Source: Thalassotalea marina (lineage in GTDB: Bacteria; Pseudomonadota; Gammaproteobacteria; Enterobacterales; Alteromonadaceae). From it: a DNA stretch of 64,000 nt. Shown piece after piece: positions 1-8,446 of the stretch; position 1 is the stretch's first letter; every line of letters begins with the position of its first letter. A model generated the notes under the pieces. The model ran no database searches. It was not told where the DNA came from and was given only the letters and a program-made list of their open reading frames with translations. A program made the position numbers and the translations under genes. The stretch is from NCBI RefSeq assembly GCF_014656435.1, contig NZ_BNCK01000004.1, positions 1 through 64,000 on the forward strand, given 5' to 3'.

Positions 1-46
1 ACACAGATTTGGCTAAATCGATGCCAATTGCTTTAATTAGTGACAT
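1..46 (-). CDS. IS110-family transposase, N-terminal fragment (runs off the window)
   Basis: Reading leftwards from an ATG at 46-44 gives MSLIKAIGIDLAKSV. This matches the start of IS110/IS1111 transposases, where IGIDLAK carries the first acidic residue of the RuvC-like DEDD catalytic domain. A GGAG Shine-Dalgarno sequence lies about 6-9 bases upstream of the ATG. Only 15 codons are visible, so neither intactness nor the C-terminal serine-bearing domain can be judged. The gene points away from the cassette array to its right. The family call rests on this short motif plus the attC-adjacent position. Confidence 0.7.
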   Translation of the reverse strand, partial: MSLIKAIGIDLAKSV

Positions 47-118
47 ATGGACTCTCCTCAATTGAAGCTCTTTATCAACTTCACTATGGCACATTGATGC
101 CGAGTGGGGAGTCCATAT
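45..118. repeat. 13-bp inverted repeat enclosing the transposase leader
   Basis: Positions 45-57 and 106-118 are inverted copies with one mismatch in 13. The inner arm covers the transposase start codon and its GGAG ribosome site. Two smaller hairpins (TGAAG/CTTCA around 63-83, GGCA/TGCC around 88-101) sit in the loop. A transcript entering from outside the element could fold so as to hide the ribosome site, a known way for insertion sequences to resist read-through. This folding is inference. Confidence 0.5.
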
Positions 119-128
119 CATTCGTTAT

Positions 129-458
129 GTGACTATTGTGAAAATCAACATTCGGAAGTACGAAACAGATGGTCGGTTGCTAGCCGTAATCATTGAAGAT
201 AAAAATAATGATTACGATGGCTGGATGGCATTTGAGAGTCTGAAAAGTGCTGCAAACGAGATTGCATCACATAAAGCCAGCTCCAAATTATTACCGTTTG
301 CAGAGTTTATTGAAGTTTATAATTACGGTGACACTGAAGTAACACTGCAATACTGCGCTGATACTGGTGATATAGATATTGTCAGTGACTCGAGAAATGG
401 GATAAGCACTTTTCTTGAGCAGTTAGTTATCAGTTATGACTTTGAGCTAGTCACATAA
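129..458 (+). CDS. Integron cassette protein of unknown function
   Basis: The protein has about 109 residues, is acidic and soluble-looking, and has no signal peptide, membrane segment or motif I recognise. The GTG at 129 overlaps the attC core at 124-130; a second in-frame GTG at 138 is an alternative start. The stop codon lies inside the R-double-prime core of the following attC, the usual tight packing of a gene in a cassette. No dedicated promoter is evident, so expression probably depends on upstream transcription, now interrupted by the IS end. Function cannot be assigned. Confidence 0.7.
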   Translation: MTIVKINIRKYETDGRLLAVIIEDKNNDYDGWMAFESLKSAANEIASHKASSKLLPFAEFIEVYNYGDTEVTLQYCADTGDIDIVSDSRNGISTFLEQLVISYDFELVT

Positions 459-557
459 CAATGCAAATTAAAAAGTGCGGACAAAAAACAGTTGGCTTTG
501 TTCGTTCCTCACAAATTTTAGCCAACTATTTTTAGCCGTTTATTTGCGGCGTTATAT
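453..557 (+). other. attC recombination site (105 bp)
   Basis: The site runs from the R-double-prime core ACATAAC (453-459) to the R-prime core GTTATAT (551-557). The internal arms around GTTGGCT and AGCCAAC are complementary, giving the folded bottom strand that integron integrases use. It is almost identical to the attC at 49601-49705: by eye, 4 differences in 105 positions. Confidence 0.85.
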
Positions 558-655
558 TGCCCAAATCAGCACTGTCGGCATATTGTCAGGTTCATTTCGT
601 AGCCGTCAGTATAGTTTTTTGACATTATTATCATTCAGAGTAACGAGGATTAATC

Positions 656-1069
656 ATGTTAGTTAAAAAATTAAGAGCTGAAAAAAAATGGTCACAAGAA
701 CAGCTAGCAATGTTGAGTGGACTTAGCATAAGAACCATCCAGCGTGTTGAAAGTGGTCAAAGTGCCAGTATAGAAACCCTAAAATCTCTCGCCTCTGTAT
801 TTGAGATTGATATCAATAGACTTACGGAGGAAATAACAATGATTGATAAAAAATTGGAAAACTGGGCAATGCAACCTTTGTGGTTTAGGTTTTTGTTTTT
901 CGGTATTACATCAAGACGAAACCAGTTGTTTGCTGAATTTTCCATACTTATCTTTGGATTAATAGCTTTGTTTTATTTTGAAAATAAATTTGCGGTTGCT
1001 GGCTTATTTATAGCTTCTTATATAACAGGTTGTGCTATCAGGTACGGAGATAGTCATAATCTTTGGTAA
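656..1069 (+). CDS. Cassette-borne XRE-type helix-turn-helix protein with a two-helix membrane tail
   Basis: A GAGG ribosome site lies about 10 bases before ATG 656. Residues 1-62 form an XRE/Cro-type DNA-binding domain; the stretches WSQEQLAMLSGLS and RTIQRVESGQ are its recognition helices. The second half (from about residue 75) holds two hydrophobic segments, so the protein looks like a membrane-tethered regulator, a small family that I know only as uncharacterised. It occupies the cassette between the cores at 551 and 1172. Target and signal are unknown. Confidence 0.75.
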   Translation: MLVKKLRAEKKWSQEQLAMLSGLSIRTIQRVESGQSASIETLKSLASVFEIDINRLTEEITMIDKKLENWAMQPLWFRFLFFGITSRRNQLFAEFSILIFGLIALFYFENKFAVAGLFIASYITGCAIRYGDSHNLW

Positions 1070-1074
1070 GTGCA

Positions 1075-1178
1075 ATATATCAAGCGCATAAAGTAACGGG
1101 ACACGTAAAGCTTGCTCGATTCCTCTTTGTTTCACATGTTAGCCAACTATTACTTAGCCCTATAACGCGGCGTTACAT
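1075..1178 (+). other. attC recombination site (104 bp, degenerate left core)
   Basis: The R-prime core GTTACAT at 1172-1178 is clear. The left core reads ATATATC (1075-1081) where ATATAAC would be the exact complement of this cassette's own left boundary. AGCCAACTATTACTTAGCC resembles the right half of the other attC sites here, but the left half is much less alike, so this site may be partly decayed. Confidence 0.65.
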
Positions 1179-1388
1179 CGACCAGTTGAACTCAAAGCAC
1201 AAATGAGACTGTCAAATAGAATAAGATCTGCTAGTTGGATCTGACAGTTCAAGTTAAGATTTATTTAATTTATTCGTTGATTGTCTAATTATTTAATACA
1301 GGTGAGCGTTTAACTGACGTGACACTAATTAAGCATATCAACCATAGTAGCGGGAAACAGCGGGGCAAAGTATGCCCCGATAACGATG
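1179..1388. other. Non-coding stretch after the last cassette
   Basis: No gene and no further attC core complementary to GTTACAT is visible, so the array ends here. A hairpin CGGGGCA/TGCCCCG at 1361-1379 lies just past the stop of the leftward lipoprotein gene and may be its terminator, although the T-run is poor. Confidence 0.45.
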
Positions 1389-2009
1389 TTATTGATAACC
1401 AAACTGATTCACCAATTCTTGGTACTGATATTCTTGAACGGCCAGCTCATGTTTCAATTGTTCTATTTGAACTTTCCATTTAGTGATGCGTTTTTGCGCT
1501 TTTTTAAAATCTTTTAAGTAGGCTTTAGTAGCTGCGACAACATCTTCTTGCTGGTCTAATTGTTTTTCTTGTTTTTCCAATGCTTTATTCTTGTCTTTTA
1601 TAGTATCATTTAATGACCAAATTTCCGATTCGATATTAGATATCTCTCGGCTAATCGCAGCGTATTTAAGGCCAATACCATAACCTTGATTAAATGCTGA
1701 CTGAAGTGGTGCAGGACAAACATTATTGTTTTGGTTTTGTTGTCGACCTTCGCTAAAGCCTCTATCTTTTGTACAGAACGTGGTTAAACCGTAATCTCTG
1801 CCTTTTTCATATAATTGACGGTTTGCGTTAACACCAAATTCATTACATTGTTGAGAATACTCGCCAAACGTTGAAAGCAACTTTCCATTCTCACCGTCTT
1901 TCATTCCGATCATTTCCCAGTTTGCAGATTGGCAATCTTGAGCATCCATTGTTGAGCAACCGGTTAATAAAATGGCGGAGCTAATAAAAGCTAACGTTAT
2001 CTTATTCAA
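1389..2009 (-). CDS. DUF2799-type lipoprotein
   Basis: The 206-residue protein begins with a lipoprotein signal peptide; the lipobox LLTGC puts the modified cysteine at about residue 18. The middle contains YEKGRDYGL and FNQGYGIGLKY, typical of DUF2799 proteins, each a short glycine-tyrosine repeat of unknown role. The last 80 residues are charged and predicted coiled coil (KNKALEKQEKQLDQQ). It is expected to be anchored in the outer membrane facing the periplasm. It stands alone, transcribed towards the cassette array. Function unknown; the family call is from recall. Confidence 0.75.
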   Translation of the reverse strand: MNKITLAFISSAILLTGCSTMDAQDCQSANWEMIGMKDGENGKLLSTFGEYSQQCNEFGVNANRQLYEKGRDYGLTTFCTKDRGFSEGRQQNQNNNVCPAPLQSAFNQGYGIGLKYAAISREISNIESEIWSLNDTIKDKNKALEKQEKQLDQQEDVVAATKAYLKDFKKAQKRITKWKVQIEQLKHELAVQEYQYQELVNQFGYQ

Positions 2010-2288
2010 TTTGTTATTCCTTGTTTTTATAAAATAGTCTGACTACGTTATTTTTTCGGAGATTTTATCTTTTAATGAGATCAAATACAGTAGGGCGTGT
2101 TGATCTTTACTGTTATTTCTACTGTGTTGGTGCTTTATCATGTGGGATAGCCACACATCAAAAGAACCGCCTAGCACAAATATCCAACAAACTGCTGCAA
2201 CATCAAATTTGAAAGACCAACTCGCCCTTATAAACACACATCACAGTTTGTTGAGTATAAGCAAGATGATGTGTGGTTTATTTGGACC

Positions 2289-2819
2289 TTACAAATTAAC
2301 GTTGTGAGTTTTTTTGCTTGTCAATTGATAGCATTTTTGCCCAGTTAAAATGAACGTGCCCTTAATTAGTAAAAATAAAAAAGCAACAATTAGCCCGGTT
2401 GAAAGTGCTTCAACCGTTAATGGAATGTTTAAGGTAAACTCAGTAAGGGTTTGCTGCGCAATTTCTATATCTATTTGCTGAACGAGGAATTTAATTTGCT
2501 CTAAGTAACTTTCCTGTTTTAATCCGGTAATTTGCTCGGATAAATAATCTACGCGTTGAATAAGTTGTTCAATAATACTCGCTGAATGAACAACGGCTTG
2601 CTCAGAGTTTTGTTTAAAGCTTTCAACTAGCAAGCTTAAGTCGCCTTGGAAGTGTATATCTGCCACTGCTTGATAATGCGATAGCTGCAGTTTAGCTTCG
2701 TTGAAATGCCCGTATACCCGTTGAAAATAGTGTTGAATAAAAGCCGGTAGTTGAACACCACATATAAACATTAGTGTGAATATACAACGATCTATTAAAT
2801 TACCTAAGATTGAAAGCAC
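2289..2819 (-). CDS. DUF2937-type inner-membrane protein
   Basis: The protein has 176 residues with a hydrophobic N-terminal segment (about 8-25), a long amphipathic helical middle (about 30-135) and a C-terminal membrane segment (about 139-160). This arrangement is that of DUF2937 proteins, which have no known function. The cysteine-containing SILGNLIDRCIFTLMF start also fits. It lies divergent from the ABC exporter at 2884, with only 64 bases between them for both promoters. Confidence 0.65.
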   Translation of the reverse strand: MLSILGNLIDRCIFTLMFICGVQLPAFIQHYFQRVYGHFNEAKLQLSHYQAVADIHFQGDLSLLVESFKQNSEQAVVHSASIIEQLIQRVDYLSEQITGLKQESYLEQIKFLVQQIDIEIAQQTLTEFTLNIPLTVEALSTGLIVAFLFLLIKGTFILTGQKCYQLTSKKTHNVNL

Positions 2820-2883
2820 AAAACCTCTTTAGTGTTTGTCGATTAGAAATTAACTTATCACTTCAACTTGTATAGGTTAAGGT

Positions 2884-4713
2884 ATGCAGTTAAAGTGCGC
2901 ACCTCATCATTATAGTACTCTTACCATGAGAAGATTTAAACACGATAATCAAGATGTAGAAGGTTTTAACTGGCAAGTTGTTAAAATGTTAGTGCCTTAC
3001 CTACTAGAATTTAAAGTGCGCATAGCATTAGCAATGCTGTGTTTGATTCTCACTAAAATTGCTAGCGTCTATTTGCCATTTATCTTGAAAGATATTGTAG
3101 ATACCTTAGATACGCAAAAAGAAAATCAAATTTATTTAGTGCCTTTAGGGCTAGTTGCGGCATATGGTTTGGTACGTTTAACCATCGTATTGTTTGCTGA
3201 AATTCGAGATACCTTGTTTGGACGAGTCACTGAAAGGGCGATTCGACGAATTGGTTTAAAAGTGTTTAAACATTTACACCAAATGGATTTGGATTTTCAC
3301 TTAAATCGACAAACTGGTGGGATTTCGCGTGATATTGACAGGGGTACTTCTGGCATTAGTTTTTTAATGCGTTTTATGGTGTTTAATATCGTACCAACCT
3401 TAATAGAAATTACCATGGTGATAGGTATCTTACTTTACAACTATGGTGTTTGGTTTGCGCTCATTACTTTATTAGCGATTGTGAGTTATATCACATATTC
3501 CGTTTATGCAACGGAATGGCGAACACGCTTTGTCCGCGCAGCAAACAAAGCCGATTCATCGAGCAATACTCGAGCCATCGACAGTTTATTAAATTATGAA
3601 ACGGTAAAATATTTTACTAATGAGCAGCATGAAGCCAATGCTTATGATCAACAATTGGCGAGTTGGGAGAAGGCCAAAATTCAAAATAGGCTATCACTGT
3701 TTGCATTAAATGGTGGTCAAGCCGTTATTATTGCAATTTCAATGACTTGTATGCTTGGGCTTGCTGCATATCAGGTAACGCATAACCAAATGACGCTAGG
3801 TGATTTTGTTTTAATCAATGCCTTTATGATGCAATTGTTTATGCCATTAAACTTCTTAGGTTTTGTTTATCGTGAAATTAAGGGGTCGTTGGCCAACATA
3901 GAACAAATGTTTAGTTTGTTGGGTAAAACACCAAAGGTTGTTGACCAAGATGATGCCAAAGAACTGAATTTGCAACGAGGCGAAATTAAGTTTTCTAATG
4001 TCAGTTTTAATTACCACCCTGACAGGCCTATTCTAAAAAATGTGAGTTTAACCGTAGCCTCAGGCAACAAAGTGGCTATTGTTGGTGAAAGTGGCTCTGG
4101 TAAGTCTACGCTGGTTAAGGTTTTGTTTCGTTTTTATGATGCTCAGCAAGGGGAAATTTTAATTGACGATCAAAACATTCAATCAGTTACCCAGCACAGT
4201 TTGCGATCTCACATAGGTGTCGTACCACAAGATACTGTGTTATTTAATGACTCTTTACTTGAAAACGTTCGCTACGGCAATGTGCTTGCAAGCGATGAGC
4301 AAGTAATGAAAGCCATTGAGTTAGCGCACCTTACTGATTTTGTCGCGTCAATTCCTGATGGCATTGAGACAAAAGTAGGAGAGCGAGGATTAAAATTATC
4401 GGGCGGGGAAAAACAGCGAGTTGCGATAGCTAGGGCTATTTTAAAAAATCCAAAAATCTTAATTTTTGACGAAGCAACATCATCGCTTGATAGCCAATCT
4501 GAAAAGGCAGTGTTGTCAGCTTTTGCCGATATCGCCAAGGGTCATACAAGTATTGTAATTGCACATCGATTGTCTACCATCGTCGATGCTAACCTTATTG
4601 TCGTGATGGATAAAGGGCAAATAATTGAACAAGGCACACATAAGTCACTTTTAGAGCGCAATGGAAAATATGCGCAAATGTGGACAATTCAACAAAGTAG
4701 TCACCATGAATAA
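2884..4713 (+). CDS. Atm1-type ABC exporter (fused membrane and ATPase domains)
   Basis: The 609-residue half-transporter has an ABC type-1 transmembrane domain at about 35-335 and an ATPase domain at about 365-600. Walker A GESGSGKST (about 401), the signature LSGGEKQR (about 504), Walker B ILIFDEATSSLD (about 526) and the H-loop IAHRLST are all intact. The sequence resembles the ATM1/HMT1 subfamily, which exports glutathione-linked metal or sulfur compounds; the substrate here is not shown. ATG 2884 has an AGG seven bases upstream. ATG 2926, which starts MRRFK as in many homologues, is the alternative. The DUF1415 gene overlaps its end by 8 bases, so the two are probably co-translated. Confidence 0.85.
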   Translation: MQLKCAPHHYSTLTMRRFKHDNQDVEGFNWQVVKMLVPYLLEFKVRIALAMLCLILTKIASVYLPFILKDIVDTLDTQKENQIYLVPLGLVAAYGLVRLTIVLFAEIRDTLFGRVTERAIRRIGLKVFKHLHQMDLDFHLNRQTGGISRDIDRGTSGISFLMRFMVFNIVPTLIEITMVIGILLYNYGVWFALITLLAIVSYITYSVYATEWRTRFVRAANKADSSSNTRAIDSLLNYETVKYFTNEQHEANAYDQQLASWEKAKIQNRLSLFALNGGQAVIIAISMTCMLGLAAYQVTHNQMTLGDFVLINAFMMQLFMPLNFLGFVYREIKGSLANIEQMFSLLGKTPKVVDQDDAKELNLQRGEIKFSNVSFNYHPDRPILKNVSLTVASGNKVAIVGESGSGKSTLVKVLFRFYDAQQGEILIDDQNIQSVTQHSLRSHIGVVPQDTVLFNDSLLENVRYGNVLASDEQVMKAIELAHLTDFVASIPDGIETKVGERGLKLSGGEKQRVAIARAILKNPKILIFDEATSSLDSQSEKAVLSAFADIAKGHTSIVIAHRLSTIVDANLIVVMDKGQIIEQGTHKSLLERNGKYAQMWTIQQSSHHE

Positions 4714-5263
4714 ATTAAATGAACAACAAGCCATAGAGGCAACAAAGTTATGGCTAGAGAAAATCATAATTGATTTAAACTTTTGCCCATTTGCTAAAAA
4801 AGAGTTTGTAAATAATACCGTGCACTACCATGTGCATAGCTCACAAGACCTTAAAAGAGCAATAGAGGACTTTGCTAAACAGTGTCTTTATCTGTCAAAT
4901 CATGCAGAAATTGAAACTACATTGTTTATTTGTAATCAAGGGTTTGACGACTTTGAAGATTATTTAGATTTACTCGATATCGCAAATGAAATGGTGTTTA
5001 GTTTAGGGTTTGAAGGCATTTTTCAACTTGCTAGCTTCCATCCTGATTATGTATTTGAGGGAGAAGATAAAAATGATGCGTCAAACTCAACTAATAGATC
5101 ACCATTGCCAACCATACATATTATTCGCGAAGAGAGTATGGAGAAGGTGCTCGCTGTATATAAAAATCCAGAAAACATTCCGACAAATAATATCGCACTT
5201 GCTAGAGAAAAAGGGTCGGATTTTTTTAAAAATGTAATGAATGAGATCCTGTCTAAAGTATAA
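4706..5263 (+). CDS. DUF1415 family protein
   Basis: The 185-residue soluble protein starts at the ATG overlapping the stop of the ABC exporter. The conserved N-terminal signature LEKIIIDLNFCPFAKKE, with its CPF motif, and the central DYLDLLDIANE and ASFHPDYVFEG are typical of DUF1415, whose biochemical role is unknown. The coupling to an Atm1-type exporter suggests a job linked to that transporter's substrate, but this is only contextual inference. Confidence 0.8.
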   Translation: MNKLNEQQAIEATKLWLEKIIIDLNFCPFAKKEFVNNTVHYHVHSSQDLKRAIEDFAKQCLYLSNHAEIETTLFICNQGFDDFEDYLDLLDIANEMVFSLGFEGIFQLASFHPDYVFEGEDKNDASNSTNRSPLPTIHIIREESMEKVLAVYKNPENIPTNNIALAREKGSDFFKNVMNEILSKV

Positions 5264-5280
5264 ATGTTACCAAATTAGTT

Positions 5281-5309
5281 TTTAATAACCTGTGCTATTT
5301 CGGTATAAT
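5281..5309 (+). promoter_or_regulatory. Probable sigma-70 promoter
   Basis: A perfect TATAAT is at 5304-5309 with a weak -35-like TTTAAT around 5281-5286, about 70 bases before the GTG start at 5378. A GCGTTA/TAACGC inverted repeat follows in the leader. Confidence 0.45.
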
Positions 5310-5377
5310 CGGCCCTGTTTGGCGTTATTTTAGTAGATAACGCTAAAGAGAATTTTAAAAAATTGAAAGGGCATTAC

Positions 5378-6166
5378 GTGGAAGAACACTCTGTTATACA
5401 AGTAGGTGGTACTGTTGAAAAAGCGGTAAAGGGAGAATATCGTATTGATGTGAAAGCTGTATTGTCAGAAGGGTGGCAACTCACAAAAGCATCACGTATT
5501 TCAATCAACTTAGGTTTGATGTTTTGTATAGCACTAGGCATGTTGATCACCTTTACGGTCAGTCAATATTTTGGTGGTATCGAAGCAATTTTTAAAGATC
5601 AACAAGCTTTTACTCTGCTCAATATTGTCGTTACTTTAATCATTTATCCATTTCTCGTTGGTGTTGAAATGATGGGGGTATTTCACTCTGTAGGCATTAA
5701 AACACACCCTAAATTAGTATTTGGCTTTTTAAAAAGGGGCAGTTGGGTAGCGATTTGTGCTTTATTTGCTTCGACTCTAACCAGCATTGGGCTAAGTTTG
5801 CTAATTTTGCCAGGCGTATACCTAATTGTCGCGCTTTCGCTGGTTTTACCATTAGTTGCTGAAAAGCGCATGTCGCCAGTAAAAGCCATCATGGTTTCTC
5901 TTCAGGCGACCAGACATCAATGGTTTAGCTTGTTTGCTATTTATTTAGCGTTATTTTTCATCTTTGTGTTATGTTTTGTGCCAGTGCAGCTATTTGCTAG
6001 CAGTGGTGTGCCAATGGTTGGTGGTGTGATCACCATATTGATCTTAAGTTTTCTGGCTCCAATGTTTTACAACGTAAAAGGAATTTTATATCGCGAAATA
6101 TTTGGAATGCAGCTAGCCTTAAGTAAAGGGACGTCAGGGTCGGTAGACTCGACATTTTCAGCTTAA
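5378..6166 (+). CDS. Hypothetical multi-pass inner-membrane protein
   Basis: The GTG at 5378 is preferred because AAAGGG lies 6-11 bases upstream; a TTG at 5363 would add five residues. The protein of about 262 residues has a 45-residue polar N-terminus and then about six hydrophobic segments. The glycine/proline-rich LPGVYLIVALSLVLPLV stretch resembles YciC-type membrane proteins of unknown function. The next gene starts 20 bases later on the same strand, so the pair may be co-transcribed. Confidence 0.65.
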   Translation: MEEHSVIQVGGTVEKAVKGEYRIDVKAVLSEGWQLTKASRISINLGLMFCIALGMLITFTVSQYFGGIEAIFKDQQAFTLLNIVVTLIIYPFLVGVEMMGVFHSVGIKTHPKLVFGFLKRGSWVAICALFASTLTSIGLSLLILPGVYLIVALSLVLPLVAEKRMSPVKAIMVSLQATRHQWFSLFAIYLALFFIFVLCFVPVQLFASSGVPMVGGVITILILSFLAPMFYNVKGILYREIFGMQLALSKGTSGSVDSTFSA

Positions 6167-6185
6167 CCAGCCGTACGGAATTTTT

Positions 6186-7016
6186 ATGAAATATATCAAT
6201 AACATTGTTTTATTAATGTTGGCAGTGATATTTGCATACGCATTGATTAAGCCACTATCAGACCAATCATCATATAAACCTAAAGGAATGGAAAAGGTAG
6301 TTGATGACGGACAAGAATTACCCGAGGAAGAACAGCCTTTACATGACGTTGATCTTCCCGATTTTGCTGCGATTAGCGATATCGAACAAAAAAAGCTCGC
6401 GTTTTTTTCGTTTCTAAAACCTTCAGTTGATGCTGAAAATGCTCGTATCAAAGAAAATCGCGATACTTTGCTGTTGTGGCGTCAACAAATCAATGATGGC
6501 AAAAAGCTATCTAACAGTGATAAAAAACAGCTAGATAAACTAGCAAAAAAATACAAAGTTAAAACCTCATCAAGCGATAAAAGCAAAATTGCTGCTTTGT
6601 TAATGCGCGTAGATCAAATTCCAACGTCACTTGTGCTTGTTCAAGCTGCAAATGAATCTGCTTGGGGGACATCTCGCTTTGCTCGTATTGGCTTAAACTT
6701 TTTTGGTGTGTGGTGTTACAAAAAAGGCTGTGGCATGGTACCAAACAGCAGAACTGAAGGATTAAAACATGAAGTAGCCGCGTTTACTTCGGTTGAAAAA
6801 GCCATTGCACATTATATTAAAAATATAAATACCAACTCGGCTTATCAAGTATTTAGGCAGATTAGAAGCCAACTTAGAGAAAACGATCAACCATTAGCAG
6901 CTGACCTGCTGGCAACGGGGTTGTTACCATATTCTGAAAGAGGCACAGACTATGTGTTAGAAATATCAGAAATGCTGAGGCACAATCAAGAGTACATAAG
7001 AAAAAGCGCTGAATAA
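6186..7016 (+). CDS. Bax-like glucosaminidase (peptidoglycan hydrolase)
   Basis: The 276-residue protein has an N-terminal membrane anchor (about 5-20), a charged linker, and a C-terminal glucosaminidase domain (about 115-270). QAANESAWGTSRFA contains the probable catalytic glutamate (about 156). GLNFFGVWCYKKGCG and the final YSERGTDYVLEI match the Bax family of E. coli and marine gammaproteobacteria. It is expected to cleave glycan strands in the periplasm, although the cellular role of Bax is poorly known. A terminator hairpin overlaps its stop codon. Confidence 0.85.
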   Translation: MKYINNIVLLMLAVIFAYALIKPLSDQSSYKPKGMEKVVDDGQELPEEEQPLHDVDLPDFAAISDIEQKKLAFFSFLKPSVDAENARIKENRDTLLLWRQQINDGKKLSNSDKKQLDKLAKKYKVKTSSSDKSKIAALLMRVDQIPTSLVLVQAANESAWGTSRFARIGLNFFGVWCYKKGCGMVPNSRTEGLKHEVAAFTSVEKAIAHYIKNINTNSAYQVFRQIRSQLRENDQPLAADLLATGLLPYSERGTDYVLEISEMLRHNQEYIRKSAE

Positions 7017-7034
7017 ATCAGCGCTTTTTTTTTT
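7001..7034. terminator. Bidirectional rho-independent terminator
   Basis: The stem AAAAAGCGCTGA/TCAGCGCTTTTT with a 5-base loop is followed by a T-run on the plus strand and, read the other way, by a T-run on the minus strand. It serves the convergent glucosaminidase and ttcA genes. Confidence 0.85.
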
Positions 7035-7050
7035 GCAAAACTTTTATTTG

Positions 7051-7944
7051 CTATTGGTGGGTAACGTTAATGATTAACGACTCGTCAATATTGGTGGAAG
7101 AGACAGTTTCTTTTGAGAAGTCATATACTTGCCTAGGTTGTTCCCTATCAATTGGCAAGTTAACGAAATCAAATAAATTCACATCAGCTAATTGGCTTGG
7201 ACTAACATTCATTAATGATTTAAAAATGTTATCAACACGACCAGGTGTTTGGTTATCCCATGCATTTAACATCGCTTTAATGTTTTGACGTTGCAAGTTT
7301 TCTTGAGAGCCACAAAGGTTACAAGGAATAATTGGGTATTCGCGTATTTCAGCAAAACGCTCTAAGTCTTTTTCGCGACAATAGCTCATCGGACGAATGA
7401 CAATGTTGCGATTATCGTCAGCACGTAGCTTTGGTGGCATAGCTTTAAGTTTCGAACCAAAAAACATATTGAGGAACAAGGTTTCAACAATATCATCCAT
7501 GTGATGGCCTAAGGCGATTTTAGTTGCGCCAATTTTTTCAGCAAACGAGTAAAGTGTGCCACGTCTTAACCTAGAGCAAAGACCACAGGTTGTTTTGCCT
7601 TCAGGAACCTTTTCTTTAACGATTGAGTACGTGTCTTTATCAACGATATAGTAGGGGATATCTAAGGATTCAAAATAAGCGGGTAAAATATGCTCAGGGA
7701 AGCCCGGCTGTTTTTGATCTAAGTTAACTGCTATCACTTCAAAATTGACTGGTGCAGATTTTTTTAAACTTAACAATATATCGAGCATGGCAAATGAATC
7801 TTTACCACCACTGATCGCCGCCATCACAACGTCACCTTCTTCAATCATATTGAAGTCAGCTATGGCTTTACCAACTTTACTGCGTAGGCGTTTTTGAAGT
7901 TTATTGGCTTCGTATAAAGCCTTGCGGTTATCTTCGCTCGTCAT
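7051..7944 (-). CDS. ttcA: tRNA 2-thiocytidine synthetase TtcA
   Basis: The 297-residue protein is of the PP-loop ATPase type. The ATP motif SGGKDS is at 45-50, and CxxC pairs at 120/123 (CGLC) and 208/211 (CNLC) bind the iron-sulfur cluster used in thiolation of tRNA cytidine 32. All family hallmarks are intact. The C-terminal tail from about 270 is variable. In Alteromonadales it is commonly found near uspE and fnr, as here. It is convergent with the glucosaminidase gene and ends 17 bases past the shared terminator. Confidence 0.95.
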   Translation of the reverse strand: MTSEDNRKALYEANKLQKRLRSKVGKAIADFNMIEEGDVVMAAISGGKDSFAMLDILLSLKKSAPVNFEVIAVNLDQKQPGFPEHILPAYFESLDIPYYIVDKDTYSIVKEKVPEGKTTCGLCSRLRRGTLYSFAEKIGATKIALGHHMDDIVETLFLNMFFGSKLKAMPPKLRADDNRNIVIRPMSYCREKDLERFAEIREYPIIPCNLCGSQENLQRQNIKAMLNAWDNQTPGRVDNIFKSLMNVSPSQLADVNLFDFVNLPIDREQPRQVYDFSKETVSSTNIDESLIINVTHQ

Positions 7945-8191
7945 GTTTAATACTGCGTATGAGAAAAATGGGGCGTATTATAATGCGAAGTTTGTTGAAT
8001 TGAAATAAAGCAGATAATTATTGAACTCAGTTTTTGATGCTTAACCTACCCGATGGTAATACCGGTTTGTATAAATGTTTAATTCAGTCGTGTAAGAAAC
8101 AGGTGTAGCCATCTAATCTGTCTAAATGGCTTTGTTAAGTTTGAACAGTTGAGTAAAATAACTGAATTGAAAATTAGTGTTAAGGCCAACC

Positions 8192-8419
8192 ATGAAGCGC
8201 GTTGTTTTATATGTAACCGATAAATGTCCACATTGCCGTGAAGCCAAAAAATATTTAGATGATAAAGGCATTCAATACCGACTAACCAATGCAAAAATGC
8301 AACGTGGGCGCAAAGAGCTTGACGCTATAGGCGCTCGTTCAGTACCAGTTTTAAAAATTGGTAATGAAGTCATGATTGGATGGAACGTAAAGAACTTTAA
8401 CAAACTTTATAGCGCTTAA
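8192..8419 (+). CDS. Small glutaredoxin-like protein
   Basis: ATG 8192 is chosen: TAAGG lies 7-11 bases upstream, and the protein then begins MKRVVLYVT like a glutaredoxin. It has 75 residues with the redox motif CPHC (about 12-15) and SVPVLKIGNE, the cis-proline loop of the thioredoxin fold. It is shorter than classical GrxA/GrxC and probably acts as a cytoplasmic thiol-disulfide exchanger or NrdH-like reductant. It stands alone and ends before a strong terminator. Confidence 0.85.
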   Translation: MKRVVLYVTDKCPHCREAKKYLDDKGIQYRLTNAKMQRGRKELDAIGARSVPVLKIGNEVMIGWNVKNFNKLYSA

Positions 8420-8446
8420 AAGTAAGTTTGTATGTTGAGTTTAGAT

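Larger units (their letters stand above)
1..123 (-). mobile_element. End of an IS110-family (IS1111-type) insertion sequence, cut by the window edge
   Basis: The minus strand carries the first codons of an IS110-type transposase, preceded by about 77 bases of non-coding end. The element then stops directly against GTTATGT (124-130), which is the R-prime core of an integron attC. The IS1111-attC subgroup is known to insert specifically into attC sites, and the position seen here fits that habit. The non-coding end upstream of the transposase is short. As I recall, the guide RNA of IS1111-type elements lies on the other side of the gene, which would be outside this window. The exact outer boundary (118-123) is inferred from the core position. 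Confidence 0.7.
124..1178 (+). mobile_element. Integrase-less cassette array (CALIN-type): two cassettes and their attC sites
   Basis: Three attC-type cores are visible: GTTATGT at 124-130, GTTATAT at 551-557 and GTTACAT at 1172-1178. They divide the stretch into two gene cassettes with genes at 129-458 and 656-1069. Within the first cassette the R-double-prime core ACATAAC (453-459) is the exact complement of the core at its own left boundary, as expected if the cassette once closed as a circle. No integrase gene adjoins this array within the window. The nearest intI is at 47787-48752. Confidence 0.8.

Noticed and set aside
475-666. Open frame of 63 codons
   Set aside because: It lies inside the attC site and the cassette leader, and the near-identical attC at 49601 shows that the sequence is a recombination site.
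1205-1250. ACTGTC...GATCTGACAGT imperfect inverted repeat as an IS end
   Set aside because: The arms are interrupted and no transposase remains nearby.
2043-2237. Leftward frame of 64 codons starting at GTG
   Set aside because: No ribosome site, no recognisable domain, and unusual residue content; treated as non-coding spacer.
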